A DNA stretch of 64,000 nt from positions 13,514,475-13,578,474 of the forward strand of contig OZ023197.1 in the NCBI GenBank assembly GCA_963995505.1. Reading direction: 5' to 3'. Position numbers and translations under genes: made by a program. The notes beneath the pieces are model-generated. The model did not search any database and had not been told where the DNA came from. It was given only the letters and a program-made list of their open reading frames with translations. Shown one piece after another: positions 47,252 through 57,400 of the stretch (within the stretch, counting starts at the first letter, position 1; each line of letters starts with the position of its first letter). The DNA is from Hypericum androsaemum (lineage: Eukaryota > Streptophyta > Magnoliopsida > Malpighiales > Hypericaceae).

Positions 47252-47712
47252 CAGAGCGGATACTCGACAATCATAGACCAAACTTCCCAGCACCCATTTG
47301 GAGGAAAAAAATCAACCAAACTCACAGTCCACGGCTACGCATTTCAAACCAAAACCACCCCATTTATTCAATCTGACTCTGGGTTAGTTATTGTCCGAGA
47401 AAACAAAAGCGGATACTCGTCGATCATAGACCAAAGATCACAAACTTCCCAGCACCCATTTGGGAAAAATATCAACCAAACTCACAACCCACAGCTACCC
47501 ATTTCAAACCAAAACCACCGCATTCATTCGACCCGACTCTGGATTAGTCATCGTCCGTGAAAACAACACGGATACCCGAGCATCATAGACCGAAATTCCC
47601 AAACTTTCCAGCACCAAAACCAATTGGGAAAATCAAAAATCAAAACCAAAACCAAAACCAAACAACCTCACAATCCACAAGCTACCCATTTCAAATCAAA
47701 ACCAACAATAGG
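47252..47712. repeat. Three-copy tandem repeat, about 150 bp per unit
   Basis: Each unit starts with a GGATAC(T/C)CG...ATCATAGACC block and includes CCCAGCACCCATTTGG, ATCAACCAAACTCACA and ACCCATTTCAAACCAAAACC-type segments. Copies begin near 47258, 47410 and 47568 and diverge progressively. The array lies in the HSF pseudogene intron. Confidence 0.8.
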
Positions 47713-47963
47713 AACCCAATTGAAAGAAACCAAAGAAAGAAGACTGACATAGATGTTGAGCTGCCCGATAAAGCTGGAGAAGTTGCTGTGCTTGAAGTAG
47801 ACAGGGAGGGAGGAGGCGGACGGAGAAGTCGGTCGCGTCCCAGATGACCAAGCTGCTGCTGTCGTTTCCGGACCACGAGATAACGGCGTCCGTGGAGCTG
47901 TCGTCCACCATCTCGTACCACTTCTTCAGGAACCGACGACTCCTTGTCGCTTGACTTCACCAT

Positions 47964-48013
47964 TGTTCGTTCCTAGGACAAGGACAAGGAAAGGTCCAGT
48001 CTTTAAGTTACGT

Positions 48014-48046
<33 letters not shown>

Positions 48047-48810
48047 TAGTGCAAATTACTCTCGAATCATCAGCAATTAATTTATTATTATTATATTCGA
48101 AAAAGACTGTTATACCCCGAGGTCATCCTCTTCGACCCATCCTCCACCTAGCAGCTTAAATTCGAAAAAAGAGAGTGACGACATATATCCATTCTGCTTT
48201 AACGTGCATTATTTTTTTCAACCGACTAATTTTTTATCAGTTGATCTAAATATTTATTAATTAATGTGCAATATTTTTGTGATGTATAAATATCAATCTG
48301 AATAAAAAAGCTAAGGTGGAGCATGAGTTTTTTTTAAATAAAGTCTTGAGGAGTAATTTTATATAGGTGTTACGTGGCTTATACGAAAATAAATAGTAAT
48401 CTGTGGTTAGAAATATTTTGTATATGATTTTGTGGTTTGATTCATTTTCTAATATGAAAAATATGTGAAGTAAATATGTAGTACACAAAATTGTTGAATG
48501 TGAAATTTTAATTTGGTTTTCATGATTAGCATCAAAATCAAAATTTACAAAATCTGGGAAATAAAACAACTTTTTCATTACAACAGATTTATTTTAAAGT
48601 TCAGAATAAATTTCCGTACATGAAAATAATATTTTTATTCAAATCTGATATAATAATTTAACTTCAATATGAAGTGATTTTTATAACATTAAAAATCAAA
48701 CAATTCTTAACTCATCTTAAACTTAAATTAGTCTGAGTATACTTGCTATAAAATGTATAGGTCGTCTTAAACCGAGAGAGAAATAACTAAAAAATGTGAA
48801 AGACAACAAA
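47964..48810. other. Intergenic stretch with (TAA)n microsatellite
   Basis: A (TAA)n run of about 10 units is at 48016-48046. The rest is AT-rich and likely includes the promoters of the divergent HSF pseudogene and PPR gene. Confidence 0.6.
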
Positions 48811-50406
48811 ATGGCGCCAAAGTTCCGACCATTTGCCCGTTACTTGAGCTCCGTAGCGCCAAAATCCGAGGACCAAACGGCCACTCTTTTGGCCACCGCC
48901 CTCCAACAACACATCAAATCCGGCGCCCCTTCCCGCGGCCAAACGATCCACGCCCACATCCTCAAAACTGGGTTCCCACCCAACACCAACATCTCCATCA
49001 AGATCCTCATCCTCTACCTCAGATGCGGGTGCCTGCGGTACGCCCGCCAGCTGTTCGACGAAATGCCGAGGCGGACTCTCTCCGCGTATAACTTCCTCAT
49101 CGGCGGGTACTTGAGGCGGGGGCTTGCTGGGGAGGCTGTTGGGTTGGTGCGGCAGTTGGTCGGCGATGGAGAACGGCCTGACGGGGTCACGCTGTCGATG
49201 GTTCTGAAGGCTTCGGGTGTTGGTGGTGGTGGCGATGTGGGGCTCCCGCGGAATGTGGGCGGGGTCATTCATGGACAGGTAGTGAAATGGGATGTTGAGT
49301 GCGATGATGTGATGTACAGTGTGTTGGTTGATTCGTATGTGAAGAGCGGGAAGGTTGGTTATGCGCGGAGGGTTTTTGATTCTATGGCGGATGAGGACGT
49401 TGTATGTGGTACGTCGGTGATATCGGGGTACATGAACCAAGGCGATGTTGGAGCTGCTGAGGAGATTTTCTTTAGGATGGCTGAGAAAGATGTGGTTGTT
49501 TACAACGCAATGATTGAAGGGTATAGCAAGTCGACGGGAACTGCTGAGAAGGCGCTCGAGGTTTATGTTCATATGCAAAGGCTCGGGTTTAGGCCTACTT
49601 TGGCGACGTTTTCGAGCGTGGTTGGTGCTTGCTCCATGTTGGGTGGTTTTGAGATTGGCCAGCAGGTGCAAGGCCAGCTCGTGAAGAGCGATTTTCTCGA
49701 TGGTTTAAAGATGGGAAGTGCTCTGATAGACTTGTACTCAAAATGTGGGAGGACCGATGAAGCACTGAGGGTTTTTAATCAGATGCCAGAGAGGAATGTC
49801 TTCTCGTGGACTTCAATGATTGATGGGTATGGAAAGAATGGGAAACCCGAAGAAGCTCTTGAACTGTTTGACAGGATGCAACGGAACGGCATGGAGCCAA
49901 ATAATGTTACGTTCCTTGCGGCTCTCACAGCCTGTGCACACGCTGGCTTGGTTTTAAAAGGTCGTGAAATCCTCGAGAGCATGGCTAGAGACTACTCAAT
50001 GGATCCGAGGATGGAGCACTATGCTTGCATGGTTGATCTCTTGGGTCGGTCGGGAAGTTTAGATCAAGCATGGGACTTCGTGATGGGGATGCCCAAGGAG
50101 CCTAATGCCGATGTGTGGGCTGTTTTGCTGAGCTCTTGTAATCTGCACAGCGAAATGGACATGGCCAGAATTGCTGCAAATGAGCTTTTCAAGCTAAATG
50201 CCACAGGCCGTCCTGGAGCATATGTTTCACTGTCTAACACGTTCGCTGCAGCTGGTAAATGGGACAATGTAGATGCACTTAGGGAAACGATGATGTCAAG
50301 AGGGATTCTGAAAGAAAAAGCCCGTAGTTGGACCGGGACTGCGATTGATCACGAAGTTTCATCTTGTGTCGTGAATCATGTCCGGTCTTACCAAAATAAT
50401 AGCTGA
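48811..50406 (+). CDS. PLS-class pentatricopeptide repeat protein
   Basis: Intronless, 531 aa from the ATG at 48811; the open frame continues a few codons upstream without an ATG. The N-terminus is basic and Ser-rich, fitting a mitochondrial presequence. PPR motifs run from about residue 40 to 440, for example YARQLFDEMPRRTLSAYNFL, EEIFFRMAEKDVVVYNAMI and FSWTSMIDGYGKNGKPEEAL, followed by an E-type region (MEHYACMVDLLGRSGSLDQA, DVWAVLLSSCNLH). There is no DYW domain. Order and wording match Arabidopsis At1g28690, annotated as mitochondrial. Such proteins bind organelle RNA and often direct C-to-U editing, recruiting a DYW partner if they lack their own. The RNA target is unknown. Confidence 0.93.
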   Translation: MAPKFRPFARYLSSVAPKSEDQTATLLATALQQHIKSGAPSRGQTIHAHILKTGFPPNTNISIKILILYLRCGCLRYARQLFDEMPRRTLSAYNFLIGGYLRRGLAGEAVGLVRQLVGDGERPDGVTLSMVLKASGVGGGGDVGLPRNVGGVIHGQVVKWDVECDDVMYSVLVDSYVKSGKVGYARRVFDSMADEDVVCGTSVISGYMNQGDVGAAEEIFFRMAEKDVVVYNAMIEGYSKSTGTAEKALEVYVHMQRLGFRPTLATFSSVVGACSMLGGFEIGQQVQGQLVKSDFLDGLKMGSALIDLYSKCGRTDEALRVFNQMPERNVFSWTSMIDGYGKNGKPEEALELFDRMQRNGMEPNNVTFLAALTACAHAGLVLKGREILESMARDYSMDPRMEHYACMVDLLGRSGSLDQAWDFVMGMPKEPNADVWAVLLSSCNLHSEMDMARIAANELFKLNATGRPGAYVSLSNTFAAAGKWDNVDALRETMMSRGILKEKARSWTGTAIDHEVSSCVVNHVRSYQNNS

Positions 50407-50885
50407 CAGAGGAATCTGTGTCACTCTGACATCACCAAGACTCAGATACTCGGAAGGATCCACAATCCTGTCGAGAAAAGGCTGAAGCCTCCTCCATGAC
50501 TGCAGAAGGATTCATCTCAACTTGATCTTGAAATATGGCCCAGACAAACAATCGACGTGGACAACCAGATGCATATTCTACCAACTCTTGCTGAGACTCA
50601 AACAAGCACTTCTGATGGATCTTGTAAAACGTTTATCGACGGATTTGCTCGACACTGAATGGAACACAACGGTTGGTGAAGAACAGAATTCACTAATAAC
50701 AACATCCACTACATAGACGGATAGACCCGAGTCACGAATGGTCTCCTGGATCCTACAAAGTATAGGACAGGTAACTAGCTGCAGAAGGAATTACTGCAAC
50801 CGACAAGCGATCAGGACCATGATCCTCCGAGCACGAACGGCCCGTGAGTGATTTGTACTTGAAGCTAGCTGGTAGTCTGGTGGAA
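50407..50885. other. Intergenic between convergent PPR and KNATM-like genes
   Basis: About 480 bp, presumably the two 3' UTRs. No other feature. Confidence 0.5.
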
Positions 50886-52333
50886 TTAGCAGCAATGGGT
50901 GTCTCTCAGTTCCTCAAGCTGGTCGCGCATTGCCTTGACGAAAGACGCTGTCTCTTGCAGGGGCACCTCCATTGCCTCTTTCAGCTTGCTTAGAGTCGCG
51001 CAGTACGTTTCCTGCATCCCTCAGACAAGAATAGTCTAGTCAAATTGGCATTTGGAAGTAGGGGATAGACATTCTATATAATGAATTAGATTCTACTTGC
51101 AAATTATCTTACTGGTTTTTGGTTGAATATGAAGATTACAATGCGATATTAGAGCAGTTCGATCCACGGATCACATGATTTTCCGTTTCACAACATGGGA
51201 GCGTGTTGGAGTATGAATCTCATATCGAGACTAACGATATGCGACAAATGTGGTGCATGTTCATACATTTTTCAAAGAAGTATTCACTTGGACACAATGG
51301 ATTTGACGTAACGTTTAAGAGGAGTACTCCAAATATTATTGTGCCTTAATTAAGGAAAAGAGGGAAAAAAAACCCGAAAATGGATAGAATAGATACCATG
51401 AACAGATCAAGGTCAGCAGAAGCAAGGTCTCTGTTGAGTTCAGAATTTGTTTGTTTCGATTCCTCCGTTGTGTGCGCTTCTCCAAATTCACCCAAGGACA
51501 CCTGAACAGTAGAAATAGGAAGCAGCTATAGCGAAAAAAAGGAGACCAGATATTCAACATCATAGAGACATTTCAACCATCCACGTGTACTGTCTCTATA
51601 TCCATCAGATAGAAACTCATGAAAAAACAACAAATACTCAACAATCTTAAATATTTGTTTAACACTTTTTTAAAATTCTACTCGGTTCGAATCTGAACTA
51701 ATCGGTGTAGCAGTATGTACAGATAACATGTAATATAAACCAAAAAAAAATATAGGGCAAATTATTCTCAGGTCTTTGGTGTTTTGACTCCCGACCTCTC
51801 GCGTCCCTAGATTCCCGAAAATAATTTTGCCATCTCCTGTGTTTAGTTTTATTATACTCTCGGGTCCCTCGCTTAAGTCATCACCCGAAATCAAACACGG
51901 ACAAAATCATTTTCGGAAATCCAGAGACGCAAGAAGTCGAGAGTCAAAACACCTGGGTCGTGAGGGTCATTTACCCAAAAATATATCCATCATCACCCGA
52001 AATCCTTACTGTTTTGTGTAAGCTAGGTAACGAGAAAGAAGAGTGGATGGATGCAAATTAACGAGAAAACTAATGAAGAAACATGGCCTGGGGTTGATCA
52101 TGAGGTAGCTAGCTAAGCTAATGCATTTGTAAACTATAATTAATTACCTTTAAGCAATCCAAGTGCCTCTTTAACAAAATCCCATAGAGAGGATGCTCCA
52201 TGATTCTCTTCTTCAAATTCTCCTCATCACACTTATCTCCCTCTGCATGGCTTCCACCTTGTAATTCCTCCAAAACCCTAGCTTCACTACTTCCATTGTT
52301 TTTGCCATTTGGGTCACTATTACTAAGCTCCAT
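50886..52333 (-). CDS. KNATM: KNATM-like MEINOX protein lacking a homeodomain
   Basis: Three exons (52333-52148, 51501-51397, 51011-50886) join to 138 aa, close to Arabidopsis KNATM. Exon 1 carries the KNOX1 core (KKRIMEHPLYGILLKRHLDC). Exons 2 and 3 carry the KNOX2 core: SADLDLFM, then ETYCATLSKLKEAMEVPLQE and a following helix (RDQLEELRD). A stop follows directly, so the ELK segment and homeodomain of full KNOX proteins are absent. In Arabidopsis, KNATM dimerises through its MEINOX domain with BELL and some KNOX partners and modulates leaf proximal-distal patterning without binding DNA itself. All junctions are GT/AG. A 222-bp Mutator-like MITE lies in intron 1. Confidence 0.9.
51755..51976. 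mobile_element. Mutator-like MITE, family B (222 bp)
   Basis: The two halves form a near-complete inverted repeat (GGGCAAATTATTCTCAGG to GGTCGTGAGGGTCATTTACCC). A perfect 9-bp target duplication AAAAATATA lies at 51746-51754 and 51977-51985. It has the same terminal style as the larger element at 40083-41171, and sits in intron 1 of the KNATM-like gene. Confidence 0.92.
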
Positions 52334-55272
52334 CTCTCTCTCTCTCTCTATAGATCTTTCTCTAAAAATGGCAATAGGAGGAAATCTTAGTTGAGACTAA
52401 TTCAAGTTAGTTGAGGAGACCTATAAGGCTGTGGGTCGCTGGTGTAGGACATGAGACAAGGCACTTACTATTTACTTTATTTCTTTTGCTTCTTTGCGTA
52501 AGCTTCTTTCCTACATTCAGAAAGCAACTAATCATGCAGGGGAACTTTGACCCCGCCTCGATTGAATTCAACAATACACATATGTTAAGAGACTTGGTAG
52601 CTGAAAGTTGGAACTATTTTGTCTTTTGCGATCCGACTCTGAATTAGGCGATCTAACGAGTAAATTTTTAACGTGGGAGGAAACGAACAGTGTGATTGTA
52701 AGGACAGCCATATATGTAATGAAATTGACATGGTAGTTTCTGATCACAACGAGGACACGTCCTTTTCCGGTCCTCACTTTGAGTGTTGTCGCTTTCGCCA
52801 GAGGTAACTCTGTTTTCAGCTACAGAACTATGTGTCTCGTTTATTAGGATTTGGCACAATTCGATTTTACTTCGTGCGGGATTGGAAATGAGCTGCTCGA
52901 GAATCTAGGGAATCCATTTCTTTGAAACGACATTTCATTTTGTTAAAAATTGCTTGGTGTCCAGGCATCTACAAAAGGTTTGCGAATTCGCAATGACAAT
53001 GGATCACGACTCTCTGACAACAGTGTGTTATAATTTACATATCGCACCCAAAACTTTGAAGCATTGACAACCCGATGTTGCCTATTTTTTTGGTAGAATG
53101 GGAGGGCCAAACAGCTCCTACATATAAACGAAATGGCCAGTTACATACTACTTAGTGCATGGCCCCATCCCAATCTCTTATGAGATTGTGATCATTGGCC
53201 TCGTCAAAACCATTTCACAAAAAAATCCAGTAGAAAAACTTGCGAGAAGAAAATAGTATCTCGGAAAGAAAAATCTCACTTGACGTTTGGTATGTTACAA
53301 AATTTGACCACCATGCACCGTTAAAAGTTAAAACATCACCGAATCCTCTAACCAAACGCTTACAACGTGGGAGACTATTTAGAGGGCCTATTTAATATTT
53401 TAAAAGTTGCTTCATCTCCGGATACTACTAGTTGGCTACTACAGGCTTTTTTTGGTCTTATCTGGGCTACTACAGGCTTTTGTTATATAAATATTTGAAT
53501 GAAGCCCAAATATAGCGGGCTAAGGGAAGAGCCCAAGATTTTTTTCTCTCGAAGAATCAATCTACTTCCAATTGATTCTTCCAGATATCAATTCCTTTTC
53601 ACGTTGCAGTTTTTCAATTTGACCTTGCACTAGATTTTATTAAAACCCACAAATTTTTACTTTTTCAAGAATAGTCTTCGTAATTTAAAATTAAATCTTT
53701 AGCTTTCTTCATAAACAAATATTCCTGCCTCCACTACTTCAGATAATTGCATTATTTGGAATAATTATCTCCTCTTCATAAACTGTCATAATTCTATAAC
53801 ATAGTATATCGAATTTTAAGCATATTTTCTTTCGGAAAGGTCTCAACTCTATTTAAAACCGCATATTTTCTCAGTTTTTTTTATTGACAGCGATAGGATA
53901 TCGGAATATCGTACATATTGTACAAAAGTCTAGCTTGTTTACAACATATTAGCACGTGCGATAATAAGAATTAGAACCCAATAAATGTTTACAGCTTAAT
54001 AAAAAATGCATCTTATATATCGTGGGCCAAATGTAGACTTCGGTTACACCTAATCCGGGGTTATCAATTAATGTTGCCATGGCAATAGGTTGATTAGCTC
54101 CTTAGTTATCATCCTATGTAGCTGCATTATTTAAGCGTGGACTAATATTCATCATTAAATTTCATTTTGGCACGTGTTGCACGTGTTTTGCTCTACTGGA
54201 GCTATCATTTTGAACATTTGAAATCACAGGAATCAGATAATTTTTGAAAAAAAAATATTGTGACCGCGAGCTTCTCAAGCATACTATACTATCTATTGTC
54301 AGACCCGTGAATGACTATATTGTTCAAAGACACTGAAGAACATTGGGGACCAAGAACTTGAGCTATTTTAGGACTCTTTTCGAATTCGATAAATTCACGA
54401 CTTCTACTTAGAATCTTTTATAAATAGTGAATTTGTTCACCTCTAGTTTTGGTCTTTTGTTCCTTTGTCTCTGTTGTAAGTTCTCTTTTAATTTTCATTA
54501 ATAAAGCATATTTACCTACTAAAAAAATTAGTAATCATAACATTGCAACATTTGTTGCGATCACGAACGGTCAGGATTTTTGTTACCCTTTGTGACTAGC
54601 GAGTTTGGGAGGATGACATATGAGATCACACATAATACGGGTACATAATCACCAAGCTCAAACGTGTATACCTAACTTTATCATATTTCATATTTCATAC
54701 ACGCTAATCTACGAATCTCATTAGCTATTTACAAGCCCAATTGCAAAAACAAATCTTTGTAAACTACTTGTGCGCCTAATGGAAAACCAATGTGGAAAGT
54801 AGAACTCTTGACGTTGTTGGGTTTGACGTTGTTGTCTTGTCGTTAATAATCTCATCCATCTTTGGTTTAATTGTGACAAAACTCCTTTCATCTCACCGGA
54901 TTGATTAGTGAAAAAGAAATGATATAATGTGATATATACTCCAAGCCACTATAAAAGTCATATATGACTAACTTTTTAGGTAAATTTTGTATTATTCCAA
55001 TATAACAATAGTTAAACTGAGCCTCCCGGTATGTGTGTGATTACTATTTAATTTTTCGTTACGAAAAATTATAATTTTTTTGTCAGTACAATAATTATTT
55101 GAATAATAGAATATTTAGATGAATTCCACTCATTCTATTATGCCCAATTATGGGGTCAGGATATTTGACGAATTCGGATCCACGAATCTACCATAGGTTT
55201 CCAGGCAGGCAGTCACAAGGGCTCCGCCCGGTTGGCAACAATAAAGCATACTCTTATCACACACACACACAC
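52334..55272. other. Intergenic region, about 2.9 kb
   Basis: Contains the KNATM-like promoter side with a CT run at 52333-52349, and a (CA)n run at 55258-55273. No supported ORF. Confidence 0.5.
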
Positions 55273-57400
55273 AAAAAAAAGTTTACTTTAGTATAATGTA
55301 GCATAGCCCAAAATTACTTTAGTATCCTGTGGTAAAAAATAACTAATCGAGTCCTACTTATTCTAATTAACATAAAAAAGGTCCACGGACAGTTGCTCGA
55401 ACTTGTCCGGACCTGCCCCGATCCTGCCCGGCCAACTTGGCCGGCCACATCACCAAAATTTGATGACGTGGTGCCCCGTAGACATCCCTCTCTCCCCCTT
55501 CTCTTCACTCTCTCTCTCTCTCTCTCTCTCTTCCCTCTCTGTCCTCCTCCTCCTCCTCCTTCTTCTTCCTCTTCTTCTTCTTCTTCCCAAAACCCAGAAA
55601 ACTCATTGAACCAAATTATCTAATTGTTCAAAAAATAGACCACAAAGATCACAAACCCATTGAACCAAATTATCAAAACCATTCCCCTCAAAATTTTTTT
55701 TATTGAAACCGCATGAAACCAAAGACGGAGCACCCAGATAACAAAATACTTAAGCTAGATGAAATTGGCCAACAAGAAGCACAAACATTAACCAGGAAAC
55801 TACCAAGTTGGGGTAAAAACAAGAAACCATGGATACCATCAGCTTGTCCCGTCTTCGCTTGAGCATAGAACACAGAATTTAAGCCAAAGGGAGAAGGTTT
55901 CGTTGACTTCTTTTCACCTTCACATCAAAGCATCCAACACACATTGATTCATCTTAATTCAACCAAATCAACAATATCCCAACCCCGAACCTCTCAATCC
56001 TATCCTCGAATCCAACATGCTTATCCTCAAATTTGGTGCTAGCTAAAACCCACAAGACTCAACCTCACACAACGAAACCCTAAGCTGAACAGAGCGGAGT
56101 AAATCTTATTGTTTGTCGGAGGTGGTGTACTTGATTAGGAACTACGGCAGTCGAGGCAAGTGTTGGACACTTTCTCCGTAAGACGAGATTGCCACGTATA
56201 TTTTAGTGCGGTACGGGCTACGGCAATCGTCCCCAAGATACAACGACTGTTAGGGCATTTCCAAGAACGTTGCACACGTATCTCGAAACTTTCGGGCGAA
56301 CCCTTATATACCCAGAACTTTCGGATGGACTTGTAAGTGAAGAACGGGGGAGAGAAGAAGACAATAATGTTATGGAGAATGCATTTGCTGCTGGGATGAG
56401 GAAAATGGCAAGGGGGCAGGCCTCTCCGGACCTGGGCAAAATACTTAAGGCTCCTACAGCTCCTCGCGACGATGCGCACGTGCAAAGTGCCAAGTACGCC
56501 ACAAAGCGCCCATTGCGACCTGCGTCCAATGCGCTATGCACACACGCGTGTGCTCGTGCGCGTGCTCGTGCTCGGATGGTGCTACGCACTATCCTCGCCG
56601 CGGTCCGAGTTGGCTGTCCTTCCAGGTGGTCAACTTCTTTCCTAGCTAACAAGGAGCTTCTCCTTATAAACTAAGAAAAGTTAGTGCCACTTTCCAATGT
56701 GGGATGGCACTTTCCATTTTTCTTTTTGGGCTTTTGGACTTTGGGCCTTCTTTGGGCTCATTCACAAATCCAACAAATCTCACTCAAAAGAGCACGATAA
56801 GGATGAGGAGGAGAAAGAATTGTTACATGGAGATGGTCGTCGACCCAGGGGGAGCTCGTACGAGCAAGGAATTAGACGGGAACGAGAAGTCGAGGTCGCT
56901 AGAGATGGAGATGGGAGAAGAGATTTGGGAATTAGGGCTTTTGCCAAATTGCGGGTGTCGTTGGGGTTGAGGCGGAGAGAGGGGATGAAGGTGGGTTTAA
57001 GGATAGGAGGAGGAGGGGTGGAGAGTGATGGAGATTGGAGGGTGGGGAGAGGAGCTTATCCGACTCTCTTCCTTGCTTTAATTTGTTATTTTAGTTCTTG
57101 TTCCAGAAGAAGAAGAAGAAGAAGAAGAAGAGGGGAAGGAGGGGGGAGAGAGAGAGAGGGAAGAGATAGAGAGTGAAGAGAAGGGGAGAGAGAGATGTCC
57201 ATGTGGCACCACGTCATCAAATTTTGGTGACGTGACTGGCCAAGTTGGTCGGGCAGGGTCGGGACAAGTTCGGACAGCTGCCCGTGGACTTTTTTACGTT
57301 AATTGTAATAAGTATGACTCGATTGCTCAATTTTTTACTACATGGTACTAAAGTATTTTTGGGCTATACCACATGGTACTAAAGTGGACTTTTTCTAAAA
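55273..57400. mobile_element. Long-TIR Mutator-like element, family A (about 2.1 kb)
   Basis: Terminal inverted repeats of about 230 bp. The left side reads TTTACTTTAGTATAATGTAG, then ACTTATT(C/A)(T/C)AATTAAC, then TTGTCC(G/C)GACC(T/C)TGCCC and ACCAAAATTTGATGACGTGG, and the right side is its complement. The ends lie in A-rich sequence, so the exact ends and target duplication are unclear. Inside are CT/CTC (55508-55588) and GAA (57104-57131) microsatellites and a middle region (56100-56800) of different character that may be a nested insertion. No transposase was recognised. Confidence 0.8.

Larger units (their letters stand above)
45605..47963 (-). pseudogene. Heat-shock transcription factor (HSFA8-like) pseudogene
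   Basis: The first exon (47963-47749) encodes the start of the HSF DNA-binding domain in three successive frames: MVKSSDKESSVP, then WYEMVDDSSTDAVISW to IWDATDFSV, then FKHSNFSSFIGQLNIY. The second exon from 46486 gives GFRKIDTDRWEFANDGFIRE and the HR-A/B coiled coil (VENLKTDKNAQMLELKKLRQ). After QGMEK an internal part is lost and the frame changes (NWRMAEPGS follows). One more shift occurs before the C-terminal frame 45979-45605, which still has a DDRAWEQLLLRSPF activation-type motif and the natural stop. With at least four lesions, no intact factor can be made unless the assembly is wrong. The arrangement is closest to HSFA8. Its intron holds tandem repeats. Confidence 0.85.

Noticed and set aside
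48787..49671. 294-aa open frame on the minus strand
   Set aside because: Antisense of the GC-rich first half of the PPR gene, with no motif of its own.
56162..56775. Possible solo LTR (TGTTGGACAC to CCAACA) inside the 55-57 kb element
   Set aside because: No matching target duplication or second copy was found, so the ends are guesswork.
56697..57176. 159-aa Arg/Glu/Gly-rich frame
   Set aside because: Purine microsatellite and TIR of the 55-57 kb element; no protein features.
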